A DNA stretch of 64,000 bases from NCBI RefSeq assembly GCF_004216905.1, contig NZ_SGXJ01000007.1:1-64000 (forward strand), given 5' to 3'. Positions 23,425-31,562 of the stretch are shown in pieces; the stretch's first letter is position 1; each line of letters starts with the position of its first letter. A model generated the notes under the pieces. That model was not told where the DNA came from and ran no database searches. It saw only the letters and a list, made by a program, of their open reading frames with translations. The DNA is from Kribbella sp. VKM Ac-2569 (lineage in GTDB: Bacteria; Actinomycetota; Actinomycetes; Propionibacteriales; Kribbellaceae). A program made the translations under genes and the position numbers.

Positions 23425-25061
23425 TGGTCAGTCCGATCGCCGACGGTGTGGTTCCCTGGCCGGCCGAGGAGGTGGAACGCTACGTCGCGGCCGGCTACTG
23501 GGAGGGGCGAAGCCTGCCGTCTCACATCTGGGAGCAGGCAGGGCGCACTCCGGACAAGATCGCGTTGGTCGACGGCGAACTCCGGCTCACGTACGCCGAG
23601 CTCACCGCTCGTGCGGACTCCGCCGCGACGGCGTTGATCGACCTCGGGCTCCGGTCCGACGACCGGATCGTCGTACAGCTGCCCAACGGGTGGGAGTTCG
23701 TCGTACTCACCCTCGCCTGCTTCCGCGCCGGGATTGTCCCCGTGATGGCGCTGCCGGGGCACCGGTACCACGAGCTGTCCTACCTGGCCGCTCATGCCGA
23801 GGCCGCAGCGATCGCCGTACCCGATGTCCTGCGCGGCTTCGACCATCAAGCGCTCGCACATCGCCTGAAGGACGAAGTCGAGTCGCTCGATCATGTCCTG
23901 GTCGTCGGCGCGGATCTGACCGGGGGCAGCGTAGATCTGCGCGGCCTGTGCTCAGGCACTGACGAATGGCGAGGCGCCGAGCCGGACAGCCGCAGCGTGG
24001 CGGTCTTCCTGCTGTCCGGCGGTACGACGGGACTTCCGAAGCTGATCGCCCGCACCCACGACGACTACACGTACAACGCCAAGCGCAGCGGGGCGGTGTC
24101 CGGGATGGACGCGTCCACGGTCTACCTGGTCGCGCTGCCGGCTGGACACAACTTCCCGCTCGCCTGCCCGGGTCTGCTGGGGGCATTGCTCGTCGGCGGG
24201 ACGGTTGTGATGCTGCCCAGCCCGGAGCCGATCCGCACGTTTGCGACGATCGCCGCGGAAGGTGTCACGCACACCGCGGTGGTGCCGGCGGTGGCGCAGC
24301 GCTGGCTCGACGAGTACTCCGATTCGTACGACCTGTCGTCGCTGCGCGTCCTGCAGGTGGGCGGTGCGCGGCTGGCCGACGAGGTGGCGCGCAAGATCAA
24401 ACCGGTGCTGGGGTGCACGCTGCAGCAGGTGTTCGGAATGGCCGAGGGCCTGCTCAACTACACCCGGCTGGACGACCCGGAAGACGTCATCTGTACGACG
24501 CAAGGCCGCCCGATGTGTCCCGACGACGAGCTCCTGGTGGTCGATCCGTTCGATCGTCCGGTCCCGCTCGGCGAACCGGGCTCGCTGCTGACCCGCGGGC
24601 CGTACACGCCGCGCGGCTACTACAAGGCGGAGCAGCAGAACGCCCGCGCCTTCACGCCGGACGGCTGGTACCGCAGCGGTGACGTCTGCCGCATCGGTGC
24701 TGGTGGCAACCTGGTGGTCGAGGGCCGGGACAAGGACATGATCAACCGCGGCGGCGAGAAGATCTCCGCCGAGGAGATCGAGAACCTGACCTACACCCTC
24801 CCCGGTGTCCAGCAGGTCGCCGCGGTCGCGATGCCCGATCCGAGCCTCGGCGAACGCGTCTGCGTGTACGTCGTCCCGCGCGGCACCACCGACATCACCC
24901 TCGACGACGTCCGGCACGCGATGGCCGACCTGGGCGTTGCGCCGTACAAGTTCCCCGAACGCCTGGTCCTGATCCCCGAGCTCCCCACCACGAAGGTCGG
25001 CAAGATCGACAAGGTTGCCCTCCGCGCCGACATCGCAACCCGCCTGGAGACCGGCGTCTAA
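23424..25061 (+). CDS. Aryl-AMP ligase, salicylate/2,3-dihydroxybenzoate type
   Basis: A 545-residue adenylate-forming enzyme of the EntE/DhbE group. Core motifs are FLLSGGTTGLPKLIARTHDD (ATP loop), QQVFGMAEGLLNYTRLDD, WYRSGDVCRIGAGGN, and PTTKVGKIDKVALR with the C-terminal catalytic lysine. The segment LPAGHNFPLACPG matches the part of the pocket that recognises 2-hydroxybenzoates in this group. It should activate salicylate to salicyl-AMP and perhaps on to the CoA ester. ATG 23424 shares a base with the previous stop (TGATG). It ends convergent with, and overlapping, the iclR stop. Confidence 0.85.
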   Translation: MVSPIADGVVPWPAEEVERYVAAGYWEGRSLPSHIWEQAGRTPDKIALVDGELRLTYAELTARADSAATALIDLGLRSDDRIVVQLPNGWEFVVLTLACFRAGIVPVMALPGHRYHELSYLAAHAEAAAIAVPDVLRGFDHQALAHRLKDEVESLDHVLVVGADLTGGSVDLRGLCSGTDEWRGAEPDSRSVAVFLLSGGTTGLPKLIARTHDDYTYNAKRSGAVSGMDASTVYLVALPAGHNFPLACPGLLGALLVGGTVVMLPSPEPIRTFATIAAEGVTHTAVVPAVAQRWLDEYSDSYDLSSLRVLQVGGARLADEVARKIKPVLGCTLQQVFGMAEGLLNYTRLDDPEDVICTTQGRPMCPDDELLVVDPFDRPVPLGEPGSLLTRGPYTPRGYYKAEQQNARAFTPDGWYRSGDVCRIGAGGNLVVEGRDKDMINRGGEKISAEEIENLTYTLPGVQQVAAVAMPDPSLGERVCVYVVPRGTTDITLDDVRHAMADLGVAPYKFPERLVLIPELPTTKVGKIDKVALRADIATRLETGV

Positions 25062-25801
25062 ACCAGTGCGGTTGAGATGGCGTTTGCGGCGGCGGTGAGG
25101 GCCGGGGTGATGCGACGGATACGGGCTGTTGAGTAGCGGACGCTGGGCATCGAGACCGAGACGGCGGCGACTGTGGAGCCCGCGGCGTCGGTGATTCCGT
25201 GGCCCATCGCGATCAGGCCGCGTTCGGTGCGTTCGAGGTTGATCGCGATGCCGCTGCGACGTACCGCTTTCAGTTCGGCCCGGAGTTTGCTCAGGTCGAT
25301 GCGTTCGCCTGGCGGCGCGGCGTCGTACAGCGTGGTGATCTGGTCGTCGGTGAGGGCGGCGAGCATGACGAGGCCGCCGGTGGATTGGTGGGCGGGGAGG
25401 ACCATGCCTTCGCGGCTGCTGACGCGGAGGGTCTGGCGGGATTCGACCGAGGCGATGAAGCGGATCGTGCGGCCGGTGCGGATGCTGAGGTTGACGGTTT
25501 CGTCGACGGTGTCGACGAGTGTCTGCATGGGGCCGAGGGCGGCGGCACGGATCGCGCCGGTCCTGGAGTGTGCGGTGGCGGCGAGTTCGAGGACCGGGCC
25601 GGCGTGGTAGCTGCGGTCGTCGTCCTGTACGGCGAAGTCACGGTAGACGAGCGTGGTCAGTAGCCGGTGCGCAGTGGATTTGGCGACGCCGAGGCGTTCG
25701 GCGGCGGTCGAGACGGTGAGTGGCCCCTCGACCTGGAGGATGACGGCCAGTCGCAGGGCGTGGTCGACGCTTGTCACGCCGTACGCCGGCGGGTTCTTCA
25801 T
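25058..25801 (-). CDS. IclR-family transcriptional regulator
   Basis: A 247-residue regulator. The N-terminal winged helix reads AVILQVEGPLTVSTAAERLG, VAKSTAHRLLTTLVYRD; the C-terminal effector domain includes ETVNLSIRTGRTIRFIASVE and the family ending AAVSVSMPSVR. It is divergent from the gentisate dioxygenase gene with 68 bases between starts, where two palindromes lie. It is likely the regulator of the ring-cleavage operon, responding to an aromatic acid or ring-cleavage product. Confidence 0.88.
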   Translation of the reverse strand: MKNPPAYGVTSVDHALRLAVILQVEGPLTVSTAAERLGVAKSTAHRLLTTLVYRDFAVQDDDRSYHAGPVLELAATAHSRTGAIRAAALGPMQTLVDTVDETVNLSIRTGRTIRFIASVESRQTLRVSSREGMVLPAHQSTGGLVMLAALTDDQITTLYDAAPPGERIDLSKLRAELKAVRRSGIAINLERTERGLIAMGHGITDAAGSTVAAVSVSMPSVRYSTARIRRITPALTAAANAISTALV

Positions 25802-25813
25802 CGTCTCGCTCCG

Positions 25814-25843
25814 TTCTGCTGTGCAGAATCTTCTGTTCCAGAA
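25814..25843. promoter_or_regulatory. Twin palindromes, candidate IclR operators
   Basis: TTCTGCTGTGCAGAA (25814-25828) and TTCTGTTCCAGAA (25831-25843) are two perfect inverted repeats with the same TTCTG/CAGAA arms but spacers of five and three bases. Their centres are 16 bases apart, in the iclR/dioxygenase divergent region. Confidence 0.6.
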
Positions 25844-25869
25844 TGGCCGCGAGAGTCACCGTAGTCCAT

Positions 25870-27000
25870 ATGACCGACTCACCAGTGAAACTGACCGCGG
25901 AGAACGGCCCCGACCAGCCGCCGGCCACACCGGAGCTCGAGGATCTGTACCGCGGCTTCGAGAAGGAGCTGCTGGTCCCGTTGTGGACCCGGATCGGTGA
26001 CCTGATGCCGCAGCAGCCGGTGTCGAAGGCGCAACCGCATCGGTGGGAGTGGAAGCACCTGGTCGAGTTGGCGGCTCGTTCCGGCGACCTGGTCCCGGTC
26101 GGGCGGGGCGGGGAGCGGCGGGCGATCGCGCTGGCGAACCCGAGCCTGGGCGGACGCCCGTACGCGACGCCGACATTGTGGGCGGCGATCCAGTACCTGA
26201 TGCCTGGTGAGGATGCGCCGGAGCATCGGCACACGCAGAACGCGTTCCGGTTCGTCGTGGAGGGTTCGGGGGTGTGGACGGTTGTCGAGGGTGACCCGGT
26301 GCCGATGCGGCGGGGTGATTTCCTGCCGCAGGCGGGGATGAACTGGCACGCGCACCACAACTCGGCCGAGCAGCCGATGGCGTGGATCGACGGCCTGGAC
26401 ATTCCGTTCCAGTACGACGTCGAGTCGCAGTTCTTCGACTTCGGCCGCGAGCAGCTGTCGGCCGAAGAGCACGCCACGCCGGAACGCTCCCGGTCGGAGC
26501 GGCTGTGGGGTCATCCGGGGCTGGTCCCGGTCTCACAGTTCAAGGCGACCGCGGGCAGTCCGTTGCTGTGCTACCGGTGGGCCGACACCGATACGGCGTT
26601 GAGCGATCAGCTGGCTCTGGAGCGCGAGGGCTACCCGGGCACGGTCGAACGAGGGCATGCGGTCGTGCGGTACACGAACCCGACCACGGCGGGGGATGTG
26701 CTGCCGACGATCCGGGTGCAGTTCCACCGGATCGCGGCGGGTGTCGAGACCGCGCCACGGCGCGAGACGGGTTCGTCGGTGTATCAGGTGTTCGACGGTT
26801 CGGGGCGGGTGACGGTCGGCGAGTTCTCCTGGGCGGTGCAGCGCGGCGACCTGTTCGTCGTACCGTCCTGGATGCCGTTGTCGGTGGTGTCGGAGGCGTC
26901 CGGGTCGGACTCGGACTCGGGTGCGCTGGATCTGTTCCAGTTCAGCGACGCGCCGATCTTCAGCAAGCTCAATCTGTTCCGCGAGGAGGTCGGCCGGTGA
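25870..27000 (+). CDS. Gentisate 1,2-dioxygenase
   Basis: A 376-residue bicupin dioxygenase. The first cupin has the iron-binding series EHRHTQNAFRFVVEGSGVWT and the later NWHAHHN; the second cupin (RVTVGEFSWAVQRGDLFVVP) is at the C-terminus. The reaction is oxygen-dependent cleavage of gentisate to maleylpyruvate. ATG 25870 is the family-like start, and the upstream open frame is the divergent promoter region. It overlaps the hydrolase gene by four bases and starts the lower-pathway operon. Confidence 0.88.
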   Translation: MTDSPVKLTAENGPDQPPATPELEDLYRGFEKELLVPLWTRIGDLMPQQPVSKAQPHRWEWKHLVELAARSGDLVPVGRGGERRAIALANPSLGGRPYATPTLWAAIQYLMPGEDAPEHRHTQNAFRFVVEGSGVWTVVEGDPVPMRRGDFLPQAGMNWHAHHNSAEQPMAWIDGLDIPFQYDVESQFFDFGREQLSAEEHATPERSRSERLWGHPGLVPVSQFKATAGSPLLCYRWADTDTALSDQLALEREGYPGTVERGHAVVRYTNPTTAGDVLPTIRVQFHRIAAGVETAPRRETGSSVYQVFDGSGRVTVGEFSWAVQRGDLFVVPSWMPLSVVSEASGSDSDSGALDLFQFSDAPIFSKLNLFREEVGR

Positions 27001-27815
27001 AGCTGGCAACGGTCCGCGTCGACGGGCGTACGACGGCAGTGCGGGTCGAGGGCGACGTACTGGTCGATCTCGGGGTGCCGGACGTCGGCGCCGTACTGGC
27101 CGGAGCTGCGGTTGCCGACGGCAAAGAGGGCACAGAGTATGCGCTGGCCGGTGCCGACTTCGCGCCGCTGGTCCCGCAGCCGAGCAAGGTCGTGTGCGTC
27201 GGGCTGAACTACCGCAACCACATCCGGGAGATGGGCCGGGATCTGCCCGAGTATCCGACGCTGTTCAGCAAGTTCTCCGACACACTGATCGGTGCGTACG
27301 ACGACATCGTGCGGCCGGCCGAGACGTCGGAGTTCGACTGGGAAGCCGAGCTCGCCGTGGTGATCGGACAGCAGGTACGGCGAGCCGACGAGGAGACCGC
27401 GATCGCGGCGATCGCCGGGTTCACCGTGCTGAACGACGTCACGTGCCGGGACTGGCAGTTCCGGACCCGGGAATGGTTGCAGGGCAAGAACTGGGACTCC
27501 ACCACACCCGTCGGCCCGTGGCTCGTCACGCCGGACGAGGTCGGAGGCCCGCGACCCGCACTCGATATCCAGTGCTCGGTGAACGATCAGGTCATGCAGA
27601 AGGACAACACCGGTGACCTGCTCTTCGACCCCGTCGACCTGGTCCGCTACGTGTCCACGATGATCCGCCTCAACCCCGGCGACCTGATCGCCACCGGCAC
27701 CCCCGGCGGGGTCGGCCACGCCCGCAAACCTCAGATCTTCCTGCGCGGCGGCGAAACCGTCGTCACCCAGATCGAAGGCATCGGCCGCCTCGAGAACCAC
27801 GTGACCGCCGGCTGA
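26997..27815 (+). CDS. Fumarylacetoacetate hydrolase family protein, probable fumarylpyruvate hydrolase
   Basis: A 272-residue protein of the FAH fold: VVCVGLNYRNHIREMG, the metal-binding DWEAELAVVIG (E-x-E), CRDWQFRTREWLQGKNWDST, and GDLIATGTPGGVGHARKP. In this setting it should hydrolyse fumarylpyruvate to fumarate and pyruvate, the last step of the gentisate route. It starts at GTG 26997, overlapping the dioxygenase stop (GTGA), and shares a base with the isomerase start. Confidence 0.87.
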   Translation: MKLATVRVDGRTTAVRVEGDVLVDLGVPDVGAVLAGAAVADGKEGTEYALAGADFAPLVPQPSKVVCVGLNYRNHIREMGRDLPEYPTLFSKFSDTLIGAYDDIVRPAETSEFDWEAELAVVIGQQVRRADEETAIAAIAGFTVLNDVTCRDWQFRTREWLQGKNWDSTTPVGPWLVTPDEVGGPRPALDIQCSVNDQVMQKDNTGDLLFDPVDLVRYVSTMIRLNPGDLIATGTPGGVGHARKPQIFLRGGETVVTQIEGIGRLENHVTAG

Positions 27816-28426
27816 TGCGCGCTCGTGAATGGGTCACCGAGGGTACGGCGCTGTGCCGCAAAGCCCTCGTGAACCTCGACGGTCCGTCGCTGCTCCCCGG
27901 CTGGACCCGCCAACATGTCGCCGCCCACCTGTCCCTCAACGCCGAAGCGCTGAGCAACCTGGTCCACTGGGCACGAACAGGCGAGGAACGGCCGATGTAC
28001 TCGTCACCCAACCAGCGCACCACCGACATCGAGGCAGGTGCCCTCCGTCCGCCGGACGACCTGCGCGCATGGTTCGACGAGTCCGCGAGAAAACTGTCCG
28101 ACGCGATGGACAAGCTGACCGCCGAGCAATGGCACTCCCCGGTCCGTACCGCCCAGGGCCGCCAGGTTCCCGCAACTGAAATCGTCTGGCTGCGAAGCCG
28201 CGAGGTGATGGTCCACGCCGTAGACCTAGGCACCGGCGTCACCTTCGCCGACCTACCCACCGACTTCCTCGAGACACTGTCCCAAGACATCCGCAACAAA
28301 CGCGGCAACGCGCCAGAACTGCGCGGCACCCTCCCGAACACAACCGCCTACCTTGCCGGCCGCCCCTACACGACGGTCCACACCCTCGAGGGCACCCCCG
28401 CCGAACCACTTCCACCTTGGCTCTGA
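27815..28426 (+). CDS. Maleylpyruvate isomerase, mycothiol-dependent type
   Basis: A 203-residue protein of the MDMPI/DinB-like fold. Metal-ligand candidates are the histidine in RQHVAAHLSLNAEALSNLV and the E...H pair in SREVMVHAVDLG, as in the corynebacterial enzyme. It converts maleylpyruvate to fumarylpyruvate with mycothiol, consistent with an actinobacterial host. ATG 27815 overlaps the preceding stop (TGATG). Last gene of the lower gentisate operon, followed by a strong terminator. Confidence 0.85.
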   Translation: MRAREWVTEGTALCRKALVNLDGPSLLPGWTRQHVAAHLSLNAEALSNLVHWARTGEERPMYSSPNQRTTDIEAGALRPPDDLRAWFDESARKLSDAMDKLTAEQWHSPVRTAQGRQVPATEIVWLRSREVMVHAVDLGTGVTFADLPTDFLETLSQDIRNKRGNAPELRGTLPNTTAYLAGRPYTTVHTLEGTPAEPLPPWL

Positions 28427-28441
28427 CCAACTCGTGCGAGG

Positions 28442-28488
28442 CCGCACGATCCGGCCGCTGTCAATCACCTGGCGGCCGGGTCGTGCGG
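28442..28488. terminator. Bidirectional hairpin terminator
   Basis: CCGCACGATCCGGCCGC (28442-28458) pairs with GCGGCCGGGTCGTGCGG (28472-28488), 17 pairs with one T-G wobble and a 13-base loop. It lies between the convergent isomerase and ABC ATPase genes. Confidence 0.75.
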
Positions 28489-28500
28489 TCCCTGCGGGTG

Positions 28501-29316
28501 TCAGTCGGAGGGCGGTGAGTCGATCAGGGACGTGGCTCCGGTCATGATGGCCACGCCTTCGCTCATCGTGTGGGACTGGGGGGTGATGACGCCCGCGCAG
28601 CGGCCGAGGCGCTGGATGTGGATACGGTCGGCGACCTCCCAGACATGGGGCATGTTGTGGCTGATCAGGATGACGGGAAGGCCGCGTTCGCGGAGCCCCT
28701 TGATCATCTCGAGGACCTGGTTGGACTCCTTGACCCCGAGGGCGGCGGTCGGTTCGTCGAGGACGACGACCTTGCTGCCGAAGGCGGCCGCCCGGGCGAC
28801 GGCGACAGCCTGGCGCTGACCGCCGGACAGGGTCTCGACGGTCTGCTGGATGTTCTGGATCGTCTGGATGCCCAGGTCGCGGACCGCGGCCGAGGCTCGG
28901 TCGCGCATGCCGCGATGGTCGAGCATCCTGAAGATCGTGCCCAGTGGGCCTTTTCGGCGTTCCTCTCGACCGAGGTACAGGTTGCTGGCGATGTCGAGGG
29001 CGGGCGCGACTGCCAGCGTCTGGTACACGGTCTCGATCCCGGCCGCTCTTGCGTCCTGTGGGCCGCGGAACGTTACCGGTGTCTGTTCGAGCGTCAGTCG
29101 CCCGGCATCGGGGATGTGAGCTCCGGTGAGGCATTTGATCAGGGTGGACTTGCCGGCGCCGTTGTCGCCGATGACGGCCAGCACCTCACCGGCGTACAGA
29201 TCGAGGTCGACGCCGTCGAGACCGACGACCCGTCCGAACGTCTTGACGAGTCCTCGCGCGGACAGGATCGGCACACGCAACTCTGTTGCCTCCGCGCTGT
29301 CGACTGTTGCCGTCAT
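28501..29316 (-). CDS. Sugar ABC transporter ATP-binding protein (FrcA-like)
   Basis: A 271-residue single-domain ATPase. Walker A is GDNGAGKST, the signature is LSGGQRQAVA, Walker B is KVVVLDEPTAALG, and the switch histidine is ILISHNM. Length and sequence fit the single-domain FrcA type rather than the double-domain RbsA. It is the last gene of a three-gene importer operon, with its start overlapping the permease stop by four bases. Confidence 0.9.
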   Translation of the reverse strand: MTATVDSAEATELRVPILSARGLVKTFGRVVGLDGVDLDLYAGEVLAVIGDNGAGKSTLIKCLTGAHIPDAGRLTLEQTPVTFRGPQDARAAGIETVYQTLAVAPALDIASNLYLGREERRKGPLGTIFRMLDHRGMRDRASAAVRDLGIQTIQNIQQTVETLSGGQRQAVAVARAAAFGSKVVVLDEPTAALGVKESNQVLEMIKGLRERGLPVILISHNMPHVWEVADRIHIQRLGRCAGVITPQSHTMSEGVAIMTGATSLIDSPPSD

Positions 29317-30344
29317 GAGCGCACCTTCCTGATCCACTGGTCCACGGACACCGCCACGATGACCAAGAGGCCGACTGCGAGCAACCGGTACTGCGCATCG
29401 ACGCCGGCCAGCGACAGACCGACGGTGAACGCCTGAACGATGAGGGCGCCGAGCAGCGTGCCGAGGAGACCGCCGCGGCCGCCGAACAGGCTGGTGCCGC
29501 CGATGACGACCGCGGTGATGCTGTCCAGGTTGGCGTCGACGATCGCGTTCGGGCTCGCCGCCCCGGCCCGCCCGATCAGGGCCCAGCCGGCGATGCCGTA
29601 GATCAGCCCGGCCACGGCGTACACACTGAACAGCACACGGCGCGAGCGGACGCCGCTGAGTCGCGCGGCCTCCGGGTCGTCGCCGACGGCGTACACGTGT
29701 CTGCCCCAGGCCGTCTGGCTGAGTGCGAACCCGACGGCGGCGTACAGCGCGATGACGATCAGTACGCCGGTGGTGATGCGGAACCGGCCGAGCGAGAACC
29801 CCTCGCCGGTCCAGTTGAGCAGGTCGGGGAGCCGGTTGTTCTGGATGCTCTGCCCACCTGAGTAGAGCAGCGCGATGGCGGTGAAGATGCTCAAAGTGCC
29901 GAGCGTGACGATGAACGGTGGCAGACCGACACGGGTCACCAGGAGCCCGTTCAGTGCGCCGGCCGCGAGTCCGAGGACAACGCCGGCAGCCAGTGCGAGA
30001 CCGGCGGGCCATCCGTTCTCGGCTGCGAGGGTCGCCATCACCATGGTGGACAGGATCGTGATCGCGCCGACGGACAGGTCGATTCCGGCGGTCAGGATGA
30101 TCAGCGTCTGGCCGACGGCGAGCGCCGCGACGACAGCCGTCTGCTGAACCAGCAGAGACAGCGCGGCAGGGTTGGAGAACCGGCTGTTGACGAGGGTGAA
30201 GCACACCACCGTGAGCAGCAGGATGATCGCGGGACTGAGCGCGGGATGCTGGTGGAGCAGGTGCTGGATCCGCTGGCTCGTCGTGTGTTCGCGCCGGGCC
30301 AACTCCTTGGCCGCCGCGCCGGGCGTGGTGCTTTGCACAGTCAT
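29313..30344 (-). CDS. Sugar ABC transporter permease (RbsC/FrcC-like)
   Basis: A 343-residue permease with 8-10 hydrophobic segments. The CUT2 signature LIILTAGIDLSVGAITILST and the later AAVVIGGTSLFGGRGGLLGT are diagnostic of ribose/fructose-type permeases. It forms the channel for the FrcB-like binding protein. The gene lies 30 bases after the binding-protein stop. Confidence 0.92.
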   Translation of the reverse strand: MTVQSTTPGAAAKELARREHTTSQRIQHLLHQHPALSPAIILLLTVVCFTLVNSRFSNPAALSLLVQQTAVVAALAVGQTLIILTAGIDLSVGAITILSTMVMATLAAENGWPAGLALAAGVVLGLAAGALNGLLVTRVGLPPFIVTLGTLSIFTAIALLYSGGQSIQNNRLPDLLNWTGEGFSLGRFRITTGVLIVIALYAAVGFALSQTAWGRHVYAVGDDPEAARLSGVRSRRVLFSVYAVAGLIYGIAGWALIGRAGAASPNAIVDANLDSITAVVIGGTSLFGGRGGLLGTLLGALIVQAFTVGLSLAGVDAQYRLLAVGLLVIVAVSVDQWIRKVRS

Positions 30345-30374
30345 GTGGTCACCTCTGGATCAGCGAGCCGACGG

Positions 30375-31448
30375 TCATCCCCAGCACAACGTGCCGCCCT
30401 TGGCGGTATCGATGCTGGTCACGCCGGCGATGGTCTTGTCGGTGACGAGGGCGACGCCGGTGTCGTAGAAGTCGAGGCCGTCGGTCGTCTTCGGCTTCTC
30501 GCCGCCGCGGGCGATCTTGGCGATCGACTCGACGCCGAGCGCGGCCATCTTCAACGGGTACTGCTGCGAGGTCGCGCCGATGACGCCGTCCTTCACGGAC
30601 TTCACCCCGGCACACCCGCCGTCGACCGAGACCACGAGTACGCCGGAGGTCTTCCCGGCGGCCTTGAGCGCGTTGTACGCGCCGACCGCGGCCGGCTCGT
30701 TGATGGTGTAGACGACGTTGATGTTCGAGTTCTTGGTCAGGCAGTTCTCCATCGCGGACCGCCCGCCGTCCTCGGCGCCCTGGGTGGGTTCGTTGCAGAC
30801 GATCGTGTACGAGCCCCCGCCGTACGTTCCGGTCTTCGCCTCGTCGCCGTTCTTCTTGGCGTCCTTGGTGTCGACGCCGAGGCCGGTGAGGAAGCCCTGG
30901 TCGCGGTTGTAGTCGACGGAGACGACCTTGTCGTTGAACAGGTCGAGCAGGGCGATGGTCGCCGGCTTGCCCGCGAGCTGCTTGCCGGTCCACTGGCCGA
31001 TGAGTTTGCCGGCCTCGAAGTTGTCGGTGGCGAAGGTGATGTCGACGGTGTCGGCCGGATCCGGCGGTGTGTCCAGCGCGATCACGTACAGGCCGGCGTC
31101 GCGGGCCTTCTTGATCGCGCTGTTGACGCCCGGACCGTTCGGAGTGATCAGGATGCCCTTCTGGCCCTGGGCGATCGCGTTCTCGATCGCCTGGACCTGA
31201 CCCTGCTCGTCGCCGTCGGCCTTCCCGGAGGCCACGGTCAGGTCGACGTTGTTCTTCGTGGCTTCCTCCTTGGCGCCCTTCTGCATGGCGACGAAGAAGG
31301 GGTTGCTGGAGTCCTTGGTGATCAGCGAGACGCCGATCTTGTCGGTCGACGAGGCGGCGCCGTCGTCGCCGCAGGCCGAAAGCGCCAAGAGACCTGTCAG
31401 TGCGGCCGCGGCAACGCCGAGGCGTGCCGATCGGGTGCTGAAGTGCAT
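30375..31448 (-). CDS. Sugar ABC transporter substrate-binding lipoprotein (FrcB-like)
   Basis: A 357-residue periplasmic-binding-type lipoprotein. The signal peptide ends in lipobox LSAC. The mature part begins IGVSLITKDSSNPFFVAMQK and contains GQVQAIENAIAQGQKGILIT and VVYTINEPAAVGAYNAL, as in fructose- and ribose-binding proteins of CUT2 systems. ATG 31448 has a GGGAGGA site. It is divergent from a lacI gene over an 18-bp palindrome, so import is probably induced by its sugar. Confidence 0.88.
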   Translation of the reverse strand: MHFSTRSARLGVAAAALTGLLALSACGDDGAASSTDKIGVSLITKDSSNPFFVAMQKGAKEEATKNNVDLTVASGKADGDEQGQVQAIENAIAQGQKGILITPNGPGVNSAIKKARDAGLYVIALDTPPDPADTVDITFATDNFEAGKLIGQWTGKQLAGKPATIALLDLFNDKVVSVDYNRDQGFLTGLGVDTKDAKKNGDEAKTGTYGGGSYTIVCNEPTQGAEDGGRSAMENCLTKNSNINVVYTINEPAAVGAYNALKAAGKTSGVLVVSVDGGCAGVKSVKDGVIGATSQQYPLKMAALGVESIAKIARGGEKPKTTDGLDFYDTGVALVTDKTIAGVTSIDTAKGGTLCWG

Positions 31449-31486
31449 GGGTGGGTTCCTCCCGGATCCAGCAAGAAGTTTGTGCT

Positions 31487-31504
31487 TACGTCAACGTTGA
31501 CGTA
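31487..31504. promoter_or_regulatory. LacI-type operator, perfect 18-bp palindrome
   Basis: TACGTCAACGTTGACGTA is a perfect inverted repeat lying 39 bases upstream of the binding-protein start codon and 58 bases upstream of the divergent lacI start. This is the expected place for an operator controlling the importer. Confidence 0.75.
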
Positions 31505-31562
31505 TCGAGAGGACCACTCCAGAAGCTTGTGGTCAAGGGCTCAATCGGAAATACTGCGAGTC

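Noticed and set aside
30246..31562. N-terminal extension of the lacI frame by over 400 residues
   Set aside because: It runs antisense through the binding-protein gene and across the operator; the LacI family start is near 31563 or 31620.
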